From a bacterium (GTDB lineage Bacteria > CLD3): a stretch of DNA of 33,253 nucleotides. Each line of letters starts with the position of its first letter. Positions within the stretch are counted from its first letter, which is position 1. The stretch spans positions 1 to 33,253 of the forward strand of contig JADZEA010000009.1 of the NCBI GenBank assembly GCA_020850775.1, in the 5' to 3' direction. This document shows positions 9,295 to 19,142 of the stretch, piece by piece. Both the position numbers and the translations under genes were made by a program. The notes below the pieces were generated by a model. The model did not search any database and had not been told where the DNA came from. It saw only the letters and a list, made by a program, of their open reading frames with translations.

Positions 9295-10515
9295 CTAAAA
9301 CCCTTTAGCAAAAACTTCTTTTGCAACAACCATCGGAACGCCGACACATTTTTTTTCAAAGTAATCAAGAACTTTGTGGAGAATTTCCTGAGAACTTTGG
9401 TCAAGCTCACCGATTTCCTTTGCGAAAACAGAGTTCAGTGTGTTCAACTTAATTTCTTTGATTTTTTGTGGAACTTCACGCATTGCCAAGGTAATTTTTC
9501 TCTTTTGGTGAATTGTTTTAAATTCTTCCAAGTTTGCTGAAATAATTTTTTCGCTTGTGGTGAGTTCTTCTTTTCGTTCCTGCAAGTTTTGTTTTGCGAC
9601 GCTTTGGAGTTGCTCAATCCCGATAAAACTGATGTTAAAATTTTCTAAAACTTTTGTGTCAAGGTCGTTTGGAACAGCTAAATCAATAATTATTTTTTTT
9701 GAAGTGTCATTTTTTACGAGCTTGGAATAAATTTCGTAAGTTAAAACCGGTTCAGAAGCTCCCGTGCAGGTGATGATTACGTCAAAAGTTTCGTCGCAGT
9801 TTGCAAGTTCCGAAAGTGGAAGAGCTTTTCCGTTTAGTTTTTTGGCTAAAATTTCTGCGTTTCCAAGAGTTCGGTTAAAGACTGTAAAATTTTTGAAACC
9901 GTGTTTTAACAGGTACTTAGCCATTAAAGTGTTGGTTTGTCCCGCACCAATGATTAAAAATTTTGTGCTGTTTTTTAAATCTTTGATTTTTCTGAAAGCA
10001 AGTGAAACGATTGAGACTGGTTTTTGAGCAATTTTAGTTTGTGAAAAGACTTCTTTAGAAGTTTTCACGGCGGAATCCATCACGAGCCTTAAAGTATTGC
10101 CAGTAAGTCCGAGTTCCGTGCAAGTATTGTAAGCTTTGCGAAGCTGCCCAAAAATTTCCTTTTCTCCAACAACAAGAGAATCCAGCGAAGAAGCAACTCT
10201 GAACAAGTGTTCAACAGCTTTTTCACCTTCAAAAACTGTTACGGATTTCGTGGCAAAATCAATTTCTGTTTCATTCCATTCGGGTTTAAAAGCTCTGAAA
10301 AAGCCTTCAAGAAAATTTAAAGTGAGTTCGCTTTGGGTAGCAATAAAAAATTCTACTCTGTTGCAAGTTGCAAGGTAGAAAATCTCATCAATTTTTGAAG
10401 CTGTTTTAAGGAAAGTTAATCTGTCTTTGAGTTGGGATTCATCAAGAACAAAACGACCTAAGTCTTTGAGATTGATTGTCTTGTGTGTGATTGCGAGGGT
10501 TTTAAAATTTTTCAC
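9295..10515 (-). CDS. hemA: Glutamyl-tRNA reductase
   Basis: LATCNRVEFF, VASSLDSLVVGEKEIFGQLRKAY, FLIIGAGQTNTLMAKYLLKHG; GTG start. Confidence 0.95.
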   Translation of the reverse strand: MKNFKTLAITHKTINLKDLGRFVLDESQLKDRLTFLKTASKIDEIFYLATCNRVEFFIATQSELTLNFLEGFFRAFKPEWNETEIDFATKSVTVFEGEKAVEHLFRVASSLDSLVVGEKEIFGQLRKAYNTCTELGLTGNTLRLVMDSAVKTSKEVFSQTKIAQKPVSIVSLAFRKIKDLKNSTKFLIIGAGQTNTLMAKYLLKHGFKNFTVFNRTLGNAEILAKKLNGKALPLSELANCDETFDVIITCTGASEPVLTYEIYSKLVKNDTSKKIIIDLAVPNDLDTKVLENFNISFIGIEQLQSVAKQNLQERKEELTTSEKIISANLEEFKTIHQKRKITLAMREVPQKIKEIKLNTLNSVFAKEIGELDQSSQEILHKVLDYFEKKCVGVPMVVAKEVFAKGF

Positions 10516-10598
10516 TTTGCGAAACTCACTTTAATTTTCACTTGTGAATTAACAAAATTTTGTGTTTCCTTGTGTCATAAAAGAGTAAAAAAAATTAG

Positions 10599-11677
<1,079 letters not shown>

Positions 11678-11690
11678 TTTTTATTTTCAA

Positions 11691-11728
11691 ACTAACTCTG
11701 ACAGTATTTTTTTGCTGTCAGAGTTAGT
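11691..11728. terminator. Perfect 14-bp hairpin between convergent hemB and the cytochrome c peroxidase gene (probable bidirectional terminator)
   Basis: ACTAACTCTGACAG / CTGTCAGAGTTAGT with loop TATTTTTTTG; lies between convergent stop codons with A/T-rich flanks. Confidence 0.75.
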
Positions 11729-11736
11729 AAAATTTT

Positions 11737-12711
11737 CTAAAAAGGGCTTGCAAAAGCCGGATTTGTCAGAAAAGTTGAGTCTGTTAGCGATTTCATAAAA
11801 GCAATCAGGTCCTGTTTGTCTTGTGTGGAAAGTCCTAAAGGACGAATTAACGGGTCAACTGTTGGGTAAAGTGAAAGTCCTGCGTTGTACTTGTCTAAAA
11901 CAGCTTCCAAAGTTGCTGCACTTCCGTCGTGAAAGTAAGGAGCAGTTAGCTCAATGTTTCGCAAGGTTGGAGTTTTAAACTTACCAAAATCGTTTGAATT
12001 TCCGGTGATTTCTGCCAAACCTTCGTGGCTGAAAGTAAAATCAATTCCGGTGTTGTGAAAATCGTTGTCAGAAAAAAGCGGTTCGCTGTGGCAATGAAAA
12101 CAATCACCTTTTTCACTGTAAAACAAGTCCCTTCCACGTGTTTCTGCTTCGGTCAGAGTTGCTTTTCCTTCCAAAAATTTATCGTACTTTGAGTTGCTTG
12201 AAACAAGGGTTCGGATGAACTGCGAGAGTGCTTTTGCAACTTCGTTTGAGGTGATTTGGTCAACGCCGAACACTGTTTTAAAGTCTTTTTTGTAGGTTTC
12301 GTGGTTGTTTAGCCGTTCAAGTTTTGTTTGAAAAAATTCATCAACTTCAAAAAGCATAATTTCCTCAACTGTTCCCTGAACTTTTCCGTTCCAAAGGAAA
12401 GCGTCGTTCCAGGCGAGGTTTACGTGTGGCAAAACAGTTGCGTCTGAACTGAAGGATAAATTTTGGAAATGGCAATTTGCACAAGCACGTGAACTGTCTT
12501 TATCCAGAATTTTATCGTAGTAAAGCATTTTTCCGAGTTCAATTCCTTCAACCGTGAAAGGGTTGTCGGCAGGAATTTGCAGAACAGGAAAGTTGGTTGG
12601 GTTTTTGAATTCGTAAGGGGTCAGCTTGGTTTTTTTGGGTTCGTCTTCGCTGCAACTTAATAAAATTATTAAACTTAGTGTAGCGGTTAAGTAATTTTTA
12701 ATGGTTTTCAT
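11737..12711 (-). CDS. Di-haem cytochrome c peroxidase (CcpA/MauG family), lipoprotein
   Basis: Lipobox-like TLSLIILLSCSEDE; two CxxCH motifs (CANCH, CFHCH); ELGKMLYYDKILDKDSSRACANCH and TPTLRNIELTAPYFHDGSAATLEAVLDKY. Confidence 0.93.
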   Translation of the reverse strand: MKTIKNYLTATLSLIILLSCSEDEPKKTKLTPYEFKNPTNFPVLQIPADNPFTVEGIELGKMLYYDKILDKDSSRACANCHFQNLSFSSDATVLPHVNLAWNDAFLWNGKVQGTVEEIMLFEVDEFFQTKLERLNNHETYKKDFKTVFGVDQITSNEVAKALSQFIRTLVSSNSKYDKFLEGKATLTEAETRGRDLFYSEKGDCFHCHSEPLFSDNDFHNTGIDFTFSHEGLAEITGNSNDFGKFKTPTLRNIELTAPYFHDGSAATLEAVLDKYNAGLSLYPTVDPLIRPLGLSTQDKQDLIAFMKSLTDSTFLTNPAFASPF

Positions 12712-12796
12712 AGTTTACCTTTTTTAGTTTTTTAAAAATCTGCAATCAATTTTCATTCCAAAAAAAACACACTTAAAAATCAAAGACCGAAGGTTT

Positions 12797-12816
12797 TTTT
12801 CTTAAGTTTAAGAAAA
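12797..12816. promoter_or_regulatory. 20-nt palindromic element upstream of the toxin-antitoxin pair (possible operator)
   Basis: TTTTCTTAA-GT-TTAAGAAAA, perfect 9-bp arms, about 75 nt upstream of the antitoxin ATG and in the region divergent from the peroxidase gene. Confidence 0.35.
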
Positions 12817-12890
12817 CGTGTTGCATCAAAAAGAATTTGAAAAGTTAAAAATAAACAAGTAAATTGAAAAGGAAAAAATTAAGGAAAAAA

Positions 12891-13070
12891 ATGCTTAACG
12901 GAAAAACGCCACAAAAAACTGTAAAAAATGGCAAAGAAGAAAAATATTCAGGCTTTTTAGACATGCTTAGAAAACTTACAGGTTCAATTGAAGGTCCAGA
13001 AGATTGGTCTGAAAAAATTAACGAAAGTTTTTATCAGAACAAAACTAAAGTAACACAAAATGACAAGTAA
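12891..13070 (+). CDS. Putative antitoxin of a VapBC-like module
   Basis: 59-aa ORF from ATG 12891 (SD AAGGA), acidic C-terminal half (LTGSIEGPEDWSEKINESFY), overlaps the PIN-domain gene by 11 nt. Confidence 0.6.
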   Translation: MLNGKTPQKTVKNGKEEKYSGFLDMLRKLTGSIEGPEDWSEKINESFYQNKTKVTQNDK

Positions 13071-13488
13071 AAAATTTTTTATTGATACTTCTTACTTAAT
13101 CGCTCTTCTTAATAAAACTGATAAAAATCACTCAAAAGCAAAATTACTTTCTGTTTGTTTCGATGAAAGGGATAAATTTTTTCTCCACGATGGGATTTTA
13201 CTTGAAATTGGGAATTCTTTTGCAAAATTTGACAGGAATTTGGCAATTGATTTTATTGAAGAAACTTACCAGGCAAAAAACAAAAATGTAGAAGTAATTC
13301 CCTTAGCTAACGAGTTGCTGAACGAAGCGATTGAACTTTACCGTGAACGGAAAGAGAAGGAATGGGGAATGACAGATTGTGTTTCCTTTGTTTTGATGAA
13401 AAAACTTAAAATTTTTCAGGCACTTACAACCGACAAACACTTTGAGCAGGCAGGTTTTACGGCTTTACTTTTAGAAAAAAACTACTAA
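13060..13488 (+). CDS. PIN-domain protein (VapC-like ribonuclease toxin)
   Basis: FFIDTSYLIALLNKTDKNHSKA start, WGMTDCVSFVLM centre, ALTTDKHFEQAGF end: conserved PIN acidic residues; 142 aa. Confidence 0.88.
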   Translation: MTSKKFFIDTSYLIALLNKTDKNHSKAKLLSVCFDERDKFFLHDGILLEIGNSFAKFDRNLAIDFIEETYQAKNKNVEVIPLANELLNEAIELYRERKEKEWGMTDCVSFVLMKKLKIFQALTTDKHFEQAGFTALLLEKNY

Positions 13489-13492
13489 ACAA

Positions 13493-15514
13493 CTAAACCA
13501 AAAATTTTTGCACTTCAACAAGATTTGCGTGAACCGTTGAACAACCACCAAAATCCGTAAGTTTATCAGAAGTTACAAAATTAATCCCTTTTCCGTCTTG
13601 TGTAAACTCGTTCCAAAACAAAGCCTCACTAACAACCAAGCCTTCTCTCACGTCTTCTGTAAGCTCAGCAGTCAGCAAACACGCTCCGTTTTCGCTAAAA
13701 ATCCGCACTGTATCGCCATTTTCAATCAAGCGTTTTTTTGCGTCTGCAGGGTGAATTTTTAAAACAGTTTTTTCTTTTTTACGGTTTCTTTGTGATTCGC
13801 CAAAGCTGGTGTTCAAAAAATTGTGAGCAATTCCGCTGATTAATTGCAACGGGAATTTTTTAATTTTTGGCGATTCGTGTCCTTCAAACGAAGGTTTGTA
13901 ACCTGGTGAAGCAACGAGTGAATTGTCCCAAAGTTCTGCTTTGCCTGAAGGTGTAAAAAATTTCCCGTCTGCAAAAGGTTGAAAATCGTTAGGAACTTCT
14001 GCCTGAACACACTTTCCGTTTTTAAAATCGTCAAAAGTTTTTTCTTCCCACGGAGCAATCATTTTTTTTATCAAATCGTGTTCTGTTTCATTAAAGCAAT
14101 CTTCCTGAAAATCCATTAGTTTTGCGAGTGTTTGGAAGAGTTCAAAATTTGATTTTGCTTCAAACTGCGGAGGCACAACAGGATTAGTCATTTGTGCAAA
14201 ATTATGCCCGTAACTTTTGTAAAAATCTGTGTTTTCGTAGTAAATTGTTGAAGGTAAAAGCAAGTCTGCGTACTTTGTTGTGTCAGAAAAAATTCTTTCG
14301 TGAACGACAGTAAAAAGGTCTTCGCGAAGCAAACCTTGAATTACTTTTGCACTGTTTGGCACTACAACGGCAGGATTTGAGTTCCAGACAAAGAGCATTT
14401 TTACGGGAGGATTTTCGATTTCTGTGAGTGCTTTCCCGAGTTCAACCATATTAATTTTGCGTGTTTTTTTGGATGCAAGGTCTTCACGGGAGGCTACATT
14501 TTTATTAATTTTGAAGACGTCAGCAGATTCCAGAGTTGCTCCACCACCAATTTTTTGCCAGGAACCAAGCAAGCAGGGAATTGCTAAAATCGTTCGTGTT
14601 GCAGTTGCCCCGTAAAGTTGCCTTGACATTCCAATCCCGATTTTGATTACTGAAGGTTGGTTTTCGTAGAGTTTTTTTGCGATTTTTTGGATTGTTTTCG
14701 GATAAACGTCGGTGATTTCAGAAGTTTTTTGTAAAGTAAAAGATTCACACGCTTCAGCAAGTTCGTCAAAACCGTTCGTAAAATTTTTTACATAATTTTC
14801 ATCATAAAATTTATTTTTAATGATTTCGCGGATGATTCCGAGTGCCAAAGCTGTATCGGTTCCTGGACGAAGCGGGACGTGAAAATCAGAGATTTTTGCT
14901 GTTCGTGTTTTTTGCGGGTCAATGCAAAAAATTTCGGCTCCGTTGTCTTGAGCTTTTTTGAAAAACGGAACGAGGTGAACGTTTGAAGAAGCAATGTTTC
15001 CTCCCCAAACTACTATAAATTTTGATTTTGTAAAATTTCGCCAATCGGGAGAAAGTGCTGCTCCGAGAACGGATTGGGTTCCAATTTCACTTGCAGTGGA
15101 ACAAATAGTTCTGTCAAGCCTTGAAGCGCCAAGCCTGTAAAAAAATCTGTCGCCAACTCGTCTTGCAAGAAGTCCCATGTTTCCTGCGTAAGAAAAAGGC
15201 AGAATTGCTTCAGAACCAAAATTTTCGCTTGTTTGGTGAAATTTTTTCTTAATGGTTTTTAAGGCTTCGTCCCACGAAATCCGTTCAAACCTGCCTTCAC
15301 CTTTTTTGCCAACACGTTTCATCGGGAATTTTACCCGTAAATCGGAGTAAACGGTTTCCCACTCGTCTTTAACTTTTCCGCACAGGAAACCGTTGGTAAT
15401 CGGGTGTTCAGTGTCGCCGTCAACGCCAATAATTTTGCCATTTTCAAGTTTTACAATCATTCCGCACTGGTCAGGGCAATCGTGAGCACAAACTGTTCTT
15501 TTTAGTTCTGCCAT
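13493..15514 (-). CDS. Molybdopterin-dependent oxidoreductase, [4Fe-4S]-containing, stand-alone catalytic subunit
   Basis: VCAHDCPDQCGMIVKLENGKI...GFLCGKV (Cx3Cx3C...C), FIVVWGGNIASSNVH, EIFCIDPQKTRTA, C-terminal molydop-binding domain (IHPADAKKRLIENGDTVRIFSENG). Confidence 0.92.
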   Translation of the reverse strand: MAELKRTVCAHDCPDQCGMIVKLENGKIIGVDGDTEHPITNGFLCGKVKDEWETVYSDLRVKFPMKRVGKKGEGRFERISWDEALKTIKKKFHQTSENFGSEAILPFSYAGNMGLLARRVGDRFFYRLGASRLDRTICSTASEIGTQSVLGAALSPDWRNFTKSKFIVVWGGNIASSNVHLVPFFKKAQDNGAEIFCIDPQKTRTAKISDFHVPLRPGTDTALALGIIREIIKNKFYDENYVKNFTNGFDELAEACESFTLQKTSEITDVYPKTIQKIAKKLYENQPSVIKIGIGMSRQLYGATATRTILAIPCLLGSWQKIGGGATLESADVFKINKNVASREDLASKKTRKINMVELGKALTEIENPPVKMLFVWNSNPAVVVPNSAKVIQGLLREDLFTVVHERIFSDTTKYADLLLPSTIYYENTDFYKSYGHNFAQMTNPVVPPQFEAKSNFELFQTLAKLMDFQEDCFNETEHDLIKKMIAPWEEKTFDDFKNGKCVQAEVPNDFQPFADGKFFTPSGKAELWDNSLVASPGYKPSFEGHESPKIKKFPLQLISGIAHNFLNTSFGESQRNRKKEKTVLKIHPADAKKRLIENGDTVRIFSENGACLLTAELTEDVREGLVVSEALFWNEFTQDGKGINFVTSDKLTDFGGCSTVHANLVEVQKFLV

Positions 15515-15667
15515 TTTGGGTTAGCCTTTCTGTTTTCTTGTGAAAATTTAACAAAAATTCTGTTTTGAAGAGTAACCTTTTTTTGTTTACTTTCTTTTTA
15601 AAAGCAAAGAGGTGGAAAATGTTTGAACGAAATCTGAAAGAGATTTGGGAACAATTTTTTTAAAAAT

Positions 15668-17689
15668 CTAGTACCGCAAAACACTCATCGCAGCTTCGTA
15701 AACTTTGTTTTCGTCCGGTAAAGTAGCTTTTTCCAAAATTCTTGAAAAGCCAACAGGTGTAAAAGTGCTTCCAATTCGTTCAACCGGAGCATCCAAAAAT
15801 TTGAACGCTTCACTTGAAACTATCGCCGCAAGTTCGCCTCCAAACCCGCCAAAAACTTTGTCCTCGTGAGCAATCAAACAACGACCGGTTTTTCTCACTG
15901 AACTTAAAATCGTTTCAGTATCCAAAGGCTGCAAAGAACGAAGGTCAATCACTTCAACTTCTTTTCCACTTTCCTTTTGGATTTTTTCAGCAGCGCTTAG
16001 CGAAAAATGAACAGCATTCCCGTAGGTTAAAATTGTTAAATCCTTGCCTGTTTTCCGAACTCTCGCTTTACCAAAAGGAACTAAAAAGTCCTCGTTAAAA
16101 GCTGCTTTTGCATAAATTTGGTTGTAAAGATGTTTTGGTTCAAGGTAAAGTGAAGGTCCTTTTGATTGAATGCAAGTTCTCAAAAGTCCGTAAGCATCGC
16201 AGGCAAAAGCAGGAACTACAATCCTTAATCCGGGAATTGTTGTGAAAGTTCCTTCCAGATTTTGCGAGTGGTAAAGTCCGCCTCCAATGTAACCACCAGA
16301 AGCCAAACGAATCGTTACATTCGGTGAAAACTGACCTTTTCCCCGCCAAAATTCGTGTGAAAGTTCAATTAGTTGTTCCATCGCTGGCCAAAAATAATCC
16401 GCAAACTCAGCACCTTCAACAACAACACGGATTTTATCGCTAAACCTTGAAAAACCGTTTGCCGTTCCAACAATAAAATCTTCACAAATCGGAGCATTAA
16501 AAACACGTTCTTTACCAAACTCTTGTTGCATTCCTTTTGTAACGTTAAAAATTCCACCTTTTTCTTTGTAAGCAACGTCTTGCCCCCAAATAAAAGTATC
16601 GGGATTTTTGCGAAATTCACAGAAAAGTGCTTCGTTAATTGCTTCTCTCACAGTTCTGAGTTTACCTTTTGCTTCAGTTTGGATTCCGTCAGGGTAGTTT
16701 CCTTCGTAAGTGTAATCCGTAAAAACAAAATCAAAAATACTTTTTGGGTCCGGATTCAGCATTTGGTCAACTTCTGTTTCAGCTTCTGCAAACTCTTTTT
16801 CGTTTTCCTTTTCAATTTCTGCAAGTTCATTTTGTGAAACAAACTCAAGAATTTGTCTGCGAAATTTTGGTAAAGGGTCTTGTGTTTTTGCTTCGCTAAG
16901 TTCTTCTTTTGAACGGTAAAGAATGTGGTTATCGGAGTTTGAGTGAGGTCCGATTCGCACACATTTTGCGTCAACAATCGCCGCACCTTCACCACTTTTA
17001 ATAAAATCAACAGCTTCTTTCATCGCTCTGAAGCTATCAAAAACATCTTTTCCATCACAAAAAATGACTTTTAAATTTTTAAAACCCGTAAAATTTAAGC
17101 CGTACCTTTCGTTTGCTGTCTGGTCGGATTTTGGAACTGCGATTCCGTAATCGTTGTCCTGAAAAACAAAAATAACAGGTAATTTTTCGCGTGAAGCTCC
17201 GTTAATTGCCTCGTAAACGTAACCTTCAGAAACGGAGGATTCGCCTTGACTGGAAAAAGCAATTCCATCATTTTTGTAAGTTTTAATTGCCCGTGCAACT
17301 CCAACTGCGTGCAAAGTGTGGTTTCCCGTGCAGGAAGAAACGTTTTGAATTCCAATTGAAACTTTTGCAAAATGGTTACTCATGTGTCTTCCACCTCCGG
17401 CAACGTCATCATTTTTTGAAGTTCCGTTAAGCAAAATTTCTTTAAGTGTTAATCCTGCCGCAAGGCTTGTAAGCAAATCTCTGTAGTAAGGGAACAAAAA
17501 ATCTTTGTTTGCTCTGAAAGTCAAGCCAAGTGCAAGTTGAATTCCGTCGTGTCCTGCGTAAGGTGCGTGGTAAGACCAACCTTTAGCTTGTCGCAAGTAG
17601 TTTGGAGCTTTCTCGTCAATCAGTCTTCCAAGGTGTAAAAGTTTGTAAAAATGTAATAGTTCATCTTTTGAAAACTTATTTTTGTCCAT
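15668..17689 (-). CDS. 2-oxoacid (branched-chain / 2-oxoisovalerate-type) dehydrogenase E1, fused alpha and beta subunits
   Basis: N-terminal half E1-alpha (GRHMSNHFAKVSIGIQNVSSCTGNHTLHAVGVARAIK, VIFVFQDNDYGIAVP); C-terminal half E1-beta (TVREAINEALFCEF, DVAYKEKGGIFNVTKGMQQEFG, LIAHEDKVFGGFGGELAAIV). Confidence 0.93.
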   Translation of the reverse strand: MDKNKFSKDELLHFYKLLHLGRLIDEKAPNYLRQAKGWSYHAPYAGHDGIQLALGLTFRANKDFLFPYYRDLLTSLAAGLTLKEILLNGTSKNDDVAGGGRHMSNHFAKVSIGIQNVSSCTGNHTLHAVGVARAIKTYKNDGIAFSSQGESSVSEGYVYEAINGASREKLPVIFVFQDNDYGIAVPKSDQTANERYGLNFTGFKNLKVIFCDGKDVFDSFRAMKEAVDFIKSGEGAAIVDAKCVRIGPHSNSDNHILYRSKEELSEAKTQDPLPKFRRQILEFVSQNELAEIEKENEKEFAEAETEVDQMLNPDPKSIFDFVFTDYTYEGNYPDGIQTEAKGKLRTVREAINEALFCEFRKNPDTFIWGQDVAYKEKGGIFNVTKGMQQEFGKERVFNAPICEDFIVGTANGFSRFSDKIRVVVEGAEFADYFWPAMEQLIELSHEFWRGKGQFSPNVTIRLASGGYIGGGLYHSQNLEGTFTTIPGLRIVVPAFACDAYGLLRTCIQSKGPSLYLEPKHLYNQIYAKAAFNEDFLVPFGKARVRKTGKDLTILTYGNAVHFSLSAAEKIQKESGKEVEVIDLRSLQPLDTETILSSVRKTGRCLIAHEDKVFGGFGGELAAIVSSEAFKFLDAPVERIGSTFTPVGFSRILEKATLPDENKVYEAAMSVLRY

Positions 17690-17740
17690 TCAAATCCTTT
17701 TCGTTTTTCCTTTAAATAAAGGGAGTTTAGTAATTATTTT

Positions 17741-19105
17741 CTAAAAATTTATTTCATTTTCCTGCAAAATTGAGAAAGCGGAAGCATCGCCTTTGATTGA
17801 GCCAAAAAGTGTGGCTGAAGATGCTTTGTGAATTTCTAACTCAACTAAATCACCAATTTTTACACCTTTAACAACAGGAAAAATAACAGTCAGGTTTCCG
17901 TCTGTTTTACCAATAAAATCCTTTTCAGATTTTCTGGAAATTGATTCTACCAAAACCTCCTGAACTGTTCCAATTTCTCCTTCAAGCAGTTTCCATTGAG
18001 TTTCTTGCTGAAGCTCAACCAATCTTGTAATTCTTGAAGTTTTGTCTTTTTCGGGAACGTCATCAGGAAAATATTTTGAAGCGAAAGTTGCTTTTCTTTC
18101 TGAGTACTTAAACATAAAAGCCATAGAAAATTTACTTTTTTCCATAACATCAAGTGTGTCTGAAAATTCACTTTCGGTTTCGGTTGGGAAACCAACAATG
18201 ACGTCAGTTGAAAAGTGGACGTTTGGAATGATTTTTTTAGCAATGGCAATTAATTTTAAAAACTCGTCTTTTGTGTAAGTTCGTTTCATTTTTTCCAAAA
18301 TTCTGTCGTTTCCTGCCTGCAAAGGAATGTGAAGTTGTTTGCAAATATTTTTTCGCTCTGCAATCAGTTCCAAAAGCGAAATTGGGAAATCTTTTGGATG
18401 AGGTGAGGTAAAACGTAATCTTTTCAATTCTTCAAGGTCTGAAACTGCCCGCATTAAATCCGTAAAAGTTTCGTTTGTTTCAGGGTCTTTGTAAGAATTT
18501 ACGTTTTGTCCAAGCAAAGTAATTTGTTTGTAACCTTGAGAAATTAAATACTTAGCTTCGTCAACAATGCTTTTAACAGTTCTTGAACGCTCTCTTCCGC
18601 GCGTAAACGGGACGACACAAAAAGTGCAAAAATTATCGCAACCACGCATAATTGCAATCCAGCCGTTTACTCCGTTTGGGTCGCGTTCAGGGATTACGTC
18701 GGAGTAAGTTTCGTCTTCTGAAAGCGTGATTTCGGAAAGTTTTTTAGCACCTTCACCGTAAATTTCTTCTAAAAGTGAAGGCAGTTTTTTGTAAGCATCA
18801 GGACCAACAACCAAGTCAACTAATTTTTTCTTTGTTAAAAGGTCTTCTTTTAAATTTTGAGCCATACAACCAAGAATGCCAACAATCAACTTCGGATTAG
18901 CTCTTTTGAAGTGTGTCAGTTCACCAAGCCTTCCATAAATTTTTGAGTAAGCATTTTCACGAACTGCACAAGTGTTTAGTAAAATTGCGTCTGCTTTTTC
19001 AATTTGGTGAGTGATTTCGTGAGTTCTTGATTTCAGGATTGTTGAAACAATTTCGGAGTCGTATTCATTCATTTGACAACCGTAAGTTTCAATAAATATT
19101 TTCAT
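17741..19105 (-). CDS. miaB: tRNA-2-methylthio-N6-dimethylallyladenosine synthase (radical SAM methylthiotransferase)
   Basis: IETYGCQMNEYDSEIV, GCDNFCTFCVVPFTRGRERSR, C-terminal TRAM-like region; 454 aa. Confidence 0.95.
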   Translation of the reverse strand: MKIFIETYGCQMNEYDSEIVSTILKSRTHEITHQIEKADAILLNTCAVRENAYSKIYGRLGELTHFKRANPKLIVGILGCMAQNLKEDLLTKKKLVDLVVGPDAYKKLPSLLEEIYGEGAKKLSEITLSEDETYSDVIPERDPNGVNGWIAIMRGCDNFCTFCVVPFTRGRERSRTVKSIVDEAKYLISQGYKQITLLGQNVNSYKDPETNETFTDLMRAVSDLEELKRLRFTSPHPKDFPISLLELIAERKNICKQLHIPLQAGNDRILEKMKRTYTKDEFLKLIAIAKKIIPNVHFSTDVIVGFPTETESEFSDTLDVMEKSKFSMAFMFKYSERKATFASKYFPDDVPEKDKTSRITRLVELQQETQWKLLEGEIGTVQEVLVESISRKSEKDFIGKTDGNLTVIFPVVKGVKIGDLVELEIHKASSATLFGSIKGDASAFSILQENEINF

Positions 19106-19142
19106 TTAGCTTCTTTCTGTTTTTTTTACAACTTAGCTTTCT

